From assembly GCF_004803855.2 (NCBI RefSeq), contig NZ_CP012552.1:434001-498000 (forward strand): 64,000 bases of DNA. Direction: 5' to 3'. The DNA is from Campylobacter sp. RM16192. Its GTDB lineage: Bacteria; Campylobacterota; Campylobacteria; Campylobacterales; Campylobacteraceae. Positions 57,153-64,000 of the stretch are shown piece after piece. Every line of letters begins with the position of its first letter. Position 1 is the stretch's first letter. A model generated the notes under the pieces. That model did not search any database and was not told the origin of the DNA. It saw only the letters and a program-made list of their open reading frames with translations. Position numbers and translations under genes: made by a program.

Positions 57153-57710
57153 ATGAAAGTTGGCGAATTTTACTCTGTGGTTTGCAGAATTTTTGCACTA
57201 AATTTTTCAAACCATCCAAGTGAAAAAATTTTTAATGAAATTAAAAAAAATTCAAATTGGATTATAAAAAATCATAACGAAGCCAACTTAACAGGCTCGA
57301 AACTATATAAAGAGTCAATCGAGATGGAGAATGCAGAAGAGATCAAAGGGGATTTTTTAAATTTAAAAAAATATTTTAATGCGGAATTTTTCTTTGAAGG
57401 TGACAAAAAAAGACTTGAAAGTCTTTATAAAGTATGTAAATTTGAGCCAAATTTAAAGCTTAGCGAAATTGATAGCATGTCTACTCAGCTCTCATTTTTA
57501 TCCTCTGTATTGCAGCTTAAGGCCGATAAAAAAACAGAAGAGATTTTGGGAGTATTTTTAAGCTCATATTTTTTACCTTACTCCAAAAAGTTATATCCAA
57601 TGCTTCAAAAGGAGGCTAAAACTAAATTTTATCGCTCTATGGGCTATCTTTTTGAGGATTTTAGCGAAGGAATGGGAAAAATATTTAAGATAAGAGTTGT
57701 TCCTAGATGA
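57153..57710 (+). CDS. Hypothetical helical protein, possibly TorD/NarJ-like chaperone
   Basis: 185 residues, predicted all-helical and soluble. The end ([35 protein letters not shown]) resembles the closing helices of TorD/NarJ-type molybdoenzyme chaperones (hl-pw-p-f ... A-t-FYR-la-ll), but the first half is not diagnostic and no molybdoenzyme gene is nearby. AAGAGG before the ATG; overlaps lgt by four bases. Call is tentative. Confidence 0.4.
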   Translation: MKVGEFYSVVCRIFALNFSNHPSEKIFNEIKKNSNWIIKNHNEANLTGSKLYKESIEMENAEEIKGDFLNLKKYFNAEFFFEGDKKRLESLYKVCKFEPNLKLSEIDSMSTQLSFLSSVLQLKADKKTEEILGVFLSSYFLPYSKKLYPMLQKEAKTKFYRSMGYLFEDFSEGMGKIFKIRVVPR

Positions 57711-58519
57711 GTTGGTGGAACAACATCTATAATAATTTTGATCCGGTAGCCTTTAAAATATTTGGACTTAGCGTTCATTGGTATGGGATTATGTATGTTT
57801 TAGCTCTTATTCTTGCGCTTGGAGTGGCTAAATTGATAGTAAAATTTGATAAGATGAATATATCGGATTCTCTACTTGATAACTACTTTTTCTGGGTTGA
57901 AATTGGAGTAATTTTAGGCGCAAGAATCGGCTATATAGTCATTTATGATCCAAATACCTTTTATTATCTAACTCATCCTTGGCAAATTTTTAATCCTTTT
58001 TATAACGGAGAATTTATAGGAATTAGAGGTATGAGCTATCATGGTGCGGTTATTGGATTTTTGATAGCGACGATCGCTTTTTGCAGGAAGTATAAACAAA
58101 ATACACTTGCACTCCTTGATCTTTGCGCTCTTTCTATTCCGCTCGGATATTTTTTCGGTCGTATTGGGAATTTCTTAAATCAAGAGCTTGTCGGTCGTGC
58201 TACGGATGTTCCTTGGGGAATTTATGTCGCAGGTATGCTTAGACACCCATCTCAAATTTATGAAGCATTACTAGAAGGCATAATCATTTTTATTATATTA
58301 TTTTTTTATAGAAAGTTTAAGAAATTCGATGGAGAGCTTATAGCTATGTATGCCATCCTATATACTATAGCAAGGTTTATATGCGAATTTTATAGGGAGC
58401 CTGACTTTGGAATAGGTTTTGTATTTTTAAATTTTTCAATGGGACAGATATTATCATTTATAATGTTTTTGTGCGGAATTTTTATATTTTTCTTTTTAAA
58501 AAAAAATTATACTAAATAA
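57707..58519 (+). CDS. lgt: Lgt, prolipoprotein diacylglyceryl transferase
   Basis: 270 residues, seven membrane helices. [33 protein letters not shown] with the essential His, and the signature [21 protein letters not shown] are present. It adds diacylglycerol to the lipobox Cys of lipoproteins in the inner membrane. Overlaps the preceding gene by four bases (ATGA), and the frd operon follows. Confidence 0.95.
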   Translation: MSWWNNIYNNFDPVAFKIFGLSVHWYGIMYVLALILALGVAKLIVKFDKMNISDSLLDNYFFWVEIGVILGARIGYIVIYDPNTFYYLTHPWQIFNPFYNGEFIGIRGMSYHGAVIGFLIATIAFCRKYKQNTLALLDLCALSIPLGYFFGRIGNFLNQELVGRATDVPWGIYVAGMLRHPSQIYEALLEGIIIFIILFFYRKFKKFDGELIAMYAILYTIARFICEFYREPDFGIGFVFLNFSMGQILSFIMFLCGIFIFFFLKKNYTK

Positions 58520-58621
58520 TTTAACAAGAATTAAAGTTACAGTGTAGTATTATTGCATACAAATTTTAGGTTTATCAAAATTTGTATAAAGCTAAAAATT
58601 ACAATATATTAAGGAGTGCTC

Positions 58622-59326
58622 ATGAGTGGGCTTATAGAAGGGTTTCTAGGAAGGCAGGCTGACTGCAAAAAGAGTCGCTGTCCTGCGGTCTGGGACAGGT
58701 GGCAAAGTATAACAGGATTTATTCTGGCCTGTTTTATACTATGTCATATGGTATTTACTTCAACCATTTTACTTGGTAAAGATGCATTCAATGCCGTGGT
58801 TGGCTTTGCGGAGGCTAAATTTTTGTTTGGCGAAGCTACTTGGTGGATTACAAACGTAATAGCCGCTGTAATTTTTGTTGTCTTTATCGCTCATGCGTTT
58901 TTGGCTATGAGAAAATTCCCTGCCAATTTTAGACAATATTTGATGTTTATAGGACACAAAAAACGCATGAAACACCTTGATACTACTCTATGGTGGTTTC
59001 AGTTTTTAACAGGATTTGCACTATTTTTTGCCGCAAGCGGACACTTAGTAGATATAGTTTTTGGCGGACACATTACCGCTGATAGCTCTGCTGCAAATTT
59101 CGCTAGATTAGAAATTTTTTATCTTGCCTTGCTTGTATTCATGGTAGTTCACGCAGGCGTTGGAATGTATAGATTGTATGTTAAATGGGTAAGTATTGAA
59201 GGAGCTAGCAGACAAGAGATGTTAGCAAAAAGAAATAAGGCCAGAACTATAATTTTTGCCGTTTTTGGCGGGCTCGCTTTAATTGCATTAATTGCCGATT
59301 TCGTCTGGATCGGCCTTAGTCATTAA
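58622..59326 (+). CDS. frdC: FrdC, fumarate reductase di-haem cytochrome b subunit
   Basis: 234 residues from the ATG at 58622, with AAGGAG at 58610-58615; a frame start six bases earlier has no spacing for it. Five membrane helices carry the conserved haem His residues (LCHMVFTS, IAHAFLAMRK, SGHLVDIVFGGH, VVHAGVGMYRLY), the pattern of the Wolinella/Campylobacter di-haem QFR. It oxidises menaquinol and passes electrons to FrdAB. Confidence 0.95.
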   Translation: MSGLIEGFLGRQADCKKSRCPAVWDRWQSITGFILACFILCHMVFTSTILLGKDAFNAVVGFAEAKFLFGEATWWITNVIAAVIFVVFIAHAFLAMRKFPANFRQYLMFIGHKKRMKHLDTTLWWFQFLTGFALFFAASGHLVDIVFGGHITADSSAANFARLEIFYLALLVFMVVHAGVGMYRLYVKWVSIEGASRQEMLAKRNKARTIIFAVFGGLALIALIADFVWIGLSH

Positions 59327-59342
59327 TGGATAGGAGCTAGAA

Positions 59343-61331
59343 ATGAATATAAAATATTGTGATGCATTAGTTATCGGTGGAGGACTTGCCGGACTTAGAG
59401 CTGCTGTTGCAGCCGGTGAAAAAGGTCTTAGTACTATAGTTTTAAGTCTTATCCCAGTTAAACGTTCTCACTCAGCTGCCGCACAAGGTGGTATGCAAGC
59501 AAGTCTTGGAAACTCAAAGATGAGCGAGGGTGATAATGAGGATGTGCACTTTGCGGATACCGTAAAAGGAAGCGACTGGGGATGCGATCAAGATGTAGCT
59601 AGAATGTTTTGTCAAACAGCTCCAAAAGCTATTCGGGAGCTTGCCGCTTGGGGTGTACCTTGGACTAGAATTACTAAAGGTGAAAGAAGCGCTATTATCA
59701 ATGCTCAAAAAACAACGATAGTAGAAAAAGATGAGGTTCATGGACTAATTCACTCTCGTGACTTCGGCGGTACAAAAAAATGGAGAACTTGTTATACGGC
59801 TGACGCTACTGGTCACACCATGCTATTTGCCGTTGCAAATGAGGCTTTAAAACACAATGTTGAGATTGAAGACAGAAAAGAGGCTATAGCCTTAATTCAT
59901 GAGAATAACCGCTGCTACGGAGCTATAGTTAGAGATTTAGTAACAGGTGAAATTATAGCTTACGTTTCAAAAGGCACTTTGATAGCCACAGGTGGATACG
60001 GAAGAGTATATAAACATACTACAAACGCTGTTGTTTGCGAGGGTATAGGAGCTGCGATAGCACTTGAAACAGGTGTGGCAAAACTTGGAAATATGGAAGC
60101 GGTTCAGTTTCACCCAACTCCGATTGTTCCAAGCGGAATCTTGCTAACAGAAGGATGCCGCGGTGACGGTGGAATTTTGCGTGACGTGGACGGATATCGC
60201 TTTATGCCTGATTATGAGCCTGAGAAAAAAGAGCTCGCTAGCCGTGACGTCGTAAGTCGCCGTATTATGGAGCATATTCGTGCAGGAAAAGGTGTAAAGA
60301 GCCCTTATGGAGAGCACGTATGGCTAGATATTAGCATACTTGGACGCGAACATATCGAGAAAAACCTACGTGACGTTCAAGAAATTTGCCAAATTTTTAA
60401 TGGAATAGATCCTGCTGACGAGGGTCCAAAAGGTTGGGCGCCAATTCTTCCTATGCAGCACTACTCAATGGGTGGAATTAAGACAAATCCTAGAGGCGAG
60501 AGCCCTACTCTAGCTGGATTATTTAGTGCAGGAGAAGCTGCTTGCTGGGATATGCACGGATTTAACCGTCTTGGTGGAAATTCCGTATCAGAAACAGTTG
60601 TAGCAGGTATGATTGTAGGTGATTATTTTGCAGATTATTGTGCAAATCACGATATAGATATTAGAACTGAAAATATCTATAAATTTGTTCAAGGTCAGAT
60701 AAATTATATGAATAGCCTCCTTGAAAAAGAGGGTAAATTTAACGTATTTGAGATAAAAAATAGAATGAAAGATGTTATGTGGGAACACGTAGCTATATTT
60801 AGGACAGGTGAAGGGCTTGAAAAGGCTGTAAAAAAGCTTGAGGAGCTTTATAAGCAATCTCTTGACGTCAAAGTAACTAATAAAAATCTATTTGGAAACC
60901 CTGAACTAGAAGAAGCTTACAGAGTGCCAAAAATGTTAAAACTATCGCTTTGTATAGCTTATGGTGCGCTTCTTAGAACAGAGAGCCGTGGCGCTCACTA
61001 TAGAGAAGACTATACAAAAAGAGATGACTTAAATTGGCTAAATAGAACTATAACAAGCTGGAAAGAGGGCGATACAATGCCTACAGTAGAGTATGAACCA
61101 CTTGATATTATGAAGATGGAGATTCCACCAGCATTTAGAGGATATGGAGCTAAAGGAAATATTATAGAGCACCCTGATAGTGCTATCCGCCAAGCACAAG
61201 TTGATGAGATTCGTGCCAAAATGGAAGCAGAGGGTAAGGGTAGATACGAAATTCAAAATGCGCTTATGCCTTACGAGTTACAACCAAAATATAAAGCGCC
61301 AAATGAAAGAGCAGGTATAGGATATGAGTAG
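59343..61331 (+). CDS. frdA: FrdA, fumarate reductase flavoprotein subunit
   Basis: 662 residues. FAD-binding [17 protein letters not shown] at the N-terminus, [14 protein letters not shown] with the His that carries covalent FAD, and active-site residues in [24 protein letters not shown] and the [10 protein letters not shown] block. It reduces fumarate to succinate on the cytoplasmic face. It follows frdC by 16 bases and overlaps frdB by eight. Confidence 0.97.
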   Translation: MNIKYCDALVIGGGLAGLRAAVAAGEKGLSTIVLSLIPVKRSHSAAAQGGMQASLGNSKMSEGDNEDVHFADTVKGSDWGCDQDVARMFCQTAPKAIRELAAWGVPWTRITKGERSAIINAQKTTIVEKDEVHGLIHSRDFGGTKKWRTCYTADATGHTMLFAVANEALKHNVEIEDRKEAIALIHENNRCYGAIVRDLVTGEIIAYVSKGTLIATGGYGRVYKHTTNAVVCEGIGAAIALETGVAKLGNMEAVQFHPTPIVPSGILLTEGCRGDGGILRDVDGYRFMPDYEPEKKELASRDVVSRRIMEHIRAGKGVKSPYGEHVWLDISILGREHIEKNLRDVQEICQIFNGIDPADEGPKGWAPILPMQHYSMGGIKTNPRGESPTLAGLFSAGEAACWDMHGFNRLGGNSVSETVVAGMIVGDYFADYCANHDIDIRTENIYKFVQGQINYMNSLLEKEGKFNVFEIKNRMKDVMWEHVAIFRTGEGLEKAVKKLEELYKQSLDVKVTNKNLFGNPELEEAYRVPKMLKLSLCIAYGALLRTESRGAHYREDYTKRDDLNWLNRTITSWKEGDTMPTVEYEPLDIMKMEIPPAFRGYGAKGNIIEHPDSAIRQAQVDEIRAKMEAEGKGRYEIQNALMPYELQPKYKAPNERAGIGYE

Positions 61332-62043
61332 AAAAATTACAATTAGAGCATTTAAATATAATCCGTTAAGCAAAATTTCAAAACCACATTTTGCTTCGTA
61401 TGAGCTGGAGGAGACTCCGGGTATGTCGCTGTTTATAGCGTTAAATGTTATTAGAGAGAAATTTGATCCGGATCTTAGCTTTGACTTCGTATGTAGAGCT
61501 GGAATTTGCGGAAGTTGTGGAATGCTGGTAAACGGTACGCCAAAGCTTGCTTGTAGAACGCTTACAAAAGATTATGAGAGCGGTGTAATAGAGCTTATGC
61601 CACTTCCTGTATTTAAGCTACTAAAAGATCTAAGTGTGGATACAGGTAACTGGATGAATGCGATGAGTAAGCGCGTAGAAAGCTGGATACACACCGATCA
61701 TGAGACTGATATAAGTAAGCTTGAAGAGAAAGTTGAGCCTGAAGTAGCGCAAGAGGTTTTTGAGCTTGATAGATGTATAGAGTGCGGAATCTGCGTAGCG
61801 GCTTGCGGAACAGCCATAATGAGACCTGATTTTATCGGTGCTGTTGGACTTAACCGCGTAGCAAGATTTAAAATAGATGCGCTTGATAAAAGAACAGACG
61901 AGGACTTCTATGAGCTTGTAGGCGATGATGACGGAGTATTTGGATGTATGACTCTTCTAGGATGTGAAGATAACTGCCCAAAACACCTTCCGCTTCAAAG
62001 TAAAATCGCATATATGCGTCGCAAACTAGCTACAGTAAAATAA
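61324..62043 (+). CDS. frdB: FrdB, fumarate reductase iron-sulfur subunit
   Basis: 239 residues. The N-terminal [2Fe-2S] domain has [21 protein letters not shown]. The C-terminal ferredoxin-like domain has [12 protein letters not shown] and [17 protein letters not shown], giving ligands for the [4Fe-4S] and [3Fe-4S] clusters. It relays electrons from FrdC haems to FrdA FAD. A strong hairpin follows the stop. Confidence 0.97.
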   Translation: MSRKITIRAFKYNPLSKISKPHFASYELEETPGMSLFIALNVIREKFDPDLSFDFVCRAGICGSCGMLVNGTPKLACRTLTKDYESGVIELMPLPVFKLLKDLSVDTGNWMNAMSKRVESWIHTDHETDISKLEEKVEPEVAQEVFELDRCIECGICVAACGTAIMRPDFIGAVGLNRVARFKIDALDKRTDEDFYELVGDDDGVFGCMTLLGCEDNCPKHLPLQSKIAYMRRKLATVK

Positions 62044-62047
62044 TTTT

Positions 62048-62069
62048 AAGAGAGCCTCTTGGCTCTCTT
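62048..62069 (+). terminator. Terminator of the frdCAB operon
   Basis: AAGAGAGCC (62048-62056) pairs perfectly with GGCTCTCTT (62061-62069) over a four-base loop, with T-rich sequence after it, five bases past the frdB stop. Confidence 0.9.
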
Positions 62070-62154
62070 GTATTTACAATACTATTTATTTCTCAACCAT
62101 TAAGTGAAAATATACTAAAATCTTATATTGATAATCTTTGCTAAAGAGCTATTT

Positions 62155-64000
62155 ATGGATAAAATTTTAAGTGAAATTTGGGGTAGTGATAAGTTGTTTT
62201 TGGATATGAAAAAACTTCTTATCGGCGATGAGAGATTGCTGGCCGTTTTGATGGCTACCAATCAGAAAAATTACGATAGATTTATTGCTATTGGCGAATT
62301 TAGGGATATTTTACATGCATTAAATTTGAAAGCTAACATATACAGCGTCCAAAGCGCTCAAGTTGGCATAATAAATGCTCTTTTAAACTCAAAAATTTCA
62401 AAAAATAGTCTATTAGATACCCTTAAAAGACTTCAAAATGAAGCTATTATAACTGCTTTAGAGTTAGAAAATTTAGAAAATTTTATAAATTCCATATCTG
62501 CTAACTCTGGTATTAAAAACCAAAACAAAAACAATGAACAAAAAGATTTTTTTCATACTAAGATGAGTACTTTAGATTCTATTTACGAGAAACTTTTATC
62601 TCTTTGTAATGGAAGATATTTTGAAGATAGATTAAAAAAAGCAAAACAAAAAAATAGCGAACTTGCATTTAATGTAGTTGTAACCGGAGTTGTAAACGCA
62701 GGTAAATCTACTCTATTAAACGCTCTTTTGGGAACCAAAGTTTTAGGTACTTCAAATGTGCCAGAAACTGTAAATTTAACTATTCTAAAGCATTCTGATA
62801 GCTCTTTTGCGAGAGTAAAATTTTGGAACGAAAATGAGTTAAGAGAGCTTGATTTAGATATAAATGATGATATAAAGCGTTTTGCAGGCAAAGAGATTGA
62901 AATAAAAACCGAGGAATTAAAAGGCTATACTACCGCTCAAAATGAAATTTCAAAGGCTGTTAAAATTGTAGAGCTATATAAAAATTTAGAGCTCTTAAGA
63001 GATGGGATATGTATAGTCGACACTCCAGGCATAGATGATGTCGTGTTTTTGCGTGAAGAGATTGCGCGAAGGTATATGAACGAGTGTGACTTGATGGTGC
63101 ATTTAATGAATGTAAGTCAAAGTGCTACGCAAAAAGATGTAGAGTTTTTGATAAATTCGCTTAAAAGCTCTAATATAGTTAGGCTTGTAGTAGTTCTTAC
63201 ACATGCTGATTTGTTGCAGGTTCAGGATTTGAGCGAAGTAATAAACTACACTAAAAAAAGTCTAGAAAAAGAGCTTAAAACAAACGGGCTTGATAAAATT
63301 TCAAGCGAGATTAATTTCTTTACAATTAGTGCCAAGAAGTTTTTTGAAGGTGATGAAGATAGCGGAGTGGATAGCTTTAAAGAGTATCTTTATGAGATAT
63401 TTTTTGGACAGCATAGCGAGAAATCAAGGCTTGTATTGGAAGCATACAAAAAAGAGCTTATCTCTGTTGCAAGCGAGTTTTTAGAAGAGACTAAAGAGAG
63501 CTTGCTTCATTTAACCGGTTCAAATTTAGAGCTAAGTCAAAATTTAAAAAATCTAAAAGAGAGAAAAGACGCCCTTGCCGAAGAGTTTAAGGCTATAGAA
63601 GATATGGTTATTAGTGAGTTTGAGAAGATTGATATAAATAGTCTTGATGCTGATTTTTTAATGAGCTTAAGATTAGTCGGCACAACTCTTAAAGATAGGA
63701 TTTTAAATGAAGTTGATTTTGCTAAAAGGCGCAAAGAAAATATAGATGAAGATAGAATAAAATACATCATTCAAACATCTCTAAATGACGGCCTTTTGGC
63801 TACAGCTAGAATAAAACGAAATGAGATTTTAAGACGCATAAAATCTTGCGCCACAAATATTAGTTTAAAATTTGCAGATTTTAAGATTGATGCAGATGAG
63901 AAAGTGTTTAATATCGGAGATTATCTAAGCGCACAAGGTGTCAGTTTTGGATATATGGATGTAGCGCAAAAAATTTGTAAATTTTTAAATTCAAAAGAGT
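62155..64000 (+). CDS. Dynamin-like GTPase (3' end outside window)
   Basis: Reading starts at the ATG at 62155 and stays open for about 615 codons to the window edge. After a ~165-residue helical N-terminal region, the GTPase domain shows G1 GVVNAGKSTLLNALLG (near residue 179), a Thr in PETVNLTI as G2, G3 DTPGIDD and G4 THAD. Long helical stalk sequence follows (LSQNLKNLKERKDALAEEFKAI). This fits the paired bacterial dynamin-like proteins of Campylobacter (I recall Cj0411/Cj0412 right after frdB). They tether and remodel membranes; the partner gene would lie beyond the window. Confidence 0.85.
   Translation, partial: MDKILSEIWGSDKLFLDMKKLLIGDERLLAVLMATNQKNYDRFIAIGEFRDILHALNLKANIYSVQSAQVGIINALLNSKISKNSLLDTLKRLQNEAIITALELENLENFINSISANSGIKNQNKNNEQKDFFHTKMSTLDSIYEKLLSLCNGRYFEDRLKKAKQKNSELAFNVVVTGVVNAGKSTLLNALLGTKVLGTSNVPETVNLTILKHSDSSFARVKFWNENELRELDLDINDDIKRFAGKEIEIKTEELKGYTTAQNEISKAVKIVELYKNLELLRDGICIVDTPGIDDVVFLREEIARRYMNECDLMVHLMNVSQSATQKDVEFLINSLKSSNIVRLVVVLTHADLLQVQDLSEVINYTKKSLEKELKTNGLDKISSEINFFTISAKKFFEGDEDSGVDSFKEYLYEIFFGQHSEKSRLVLEAYKKELISVASEFLEETKESLLHLTGSNLELSQNLKNLKERKDALAEEFKAIEDMVISEFEKIDINSLDADFLMSLRLVGTTLKDRILNEVDFAKRRKENIDEDRIKYIIQTSLNDGLLATARIKRNEILRRIKSCATNISLKFADFKIDADEKVFNIGDYLSAQGVSFGYMDVAQKICKFLNSKE

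Overview
The window is chromosomal DNA from an AT-rich Campylobacter (Campylobacterota). The proteins (CheY, FtsH, PssA, KdsA, FrdCAB, the dynamin-like GTPase) are Campylobacter-like, and several gene runs match the order I remember from C. jejuni: cheY-prmA-ftsH-psd-like-pssA; TPR protein-serS-trpS-aroK-der, divergent from EamA-kdsA-ribH-nusB-pyrF; copZ/copA; ppi-yebC; lgt-frdCAB-dynamin-like. The species cannot be fixed from sequence reading alone.

Layout. 1-18.1 kb is core housekeeping: the end of hisA, a chemotaxis/protease/phospholipid operon, leuA behind a Leu-codon leader peptide, a Sel1-repeat secreted protein, aminoacyl-tRNA synthetases, aroK, der, and KDO, riboflavin and pyrimidine genes. 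A decayed Cdd1-family gene follows pyrF. At 18.43 kb sits a tRNA-Ser(GCU), and its last 23 bases are repeated (22/23) at 42.63 kb. Between them lies a ~24 kb integrative mobilizable element.

The element carries, in order: a tyrosine integrase whose middle ~449 bp is inverted between two AGCT sites (turning it back restores one 409-residue frame); two small helix-turn-helix proteins; a ColE1-type mob module in which mobB- and mobD-like genes are nested out of frame inside the relaxase gene; a truncated DUF2779 gene; a five-gene phage-defence operon (C5 cytosine methyltransferase, MutL/MORC-type GHKL ATPase, Z1 protein, DUF4420 PD-(D/E)XK nuclease, AIPR protein) that fits the Mza / MORC-Z1 restriction-like systems; three metallophosphoesterase genes; a coupling-protein-like ATPase; a CI-like repressor; and a Calx-beta/RTX surface-protein locus broken at several short repeats. 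A ~60 bp imperfect inverted repeat brackets the last ~10.8 kb of the element.

42.9-64 kb returns to chromosomal genes: an alpha/beta hydrolase, a PepSY membrane operon, peptidase E, dcuC, pepT, a broken dicarboxylate symporter next to an intact paralogue, cyclophilin, YebC, acetyltransferase-copper chaperone-CopA, lgt, the frdCAB fumarate reductase operon and the start of a dynamin-like GTPase gene. Together with dcuC, pepE/pepT and the symporters this describes an amino-acid and dicarboxylate-using, fumarate-respiring microaerophile. Several frame breaks in the window lie in short homopolymers or dinucleotide runs, so phase variation, gene decay and sequencing indels all need to be kept in mind.
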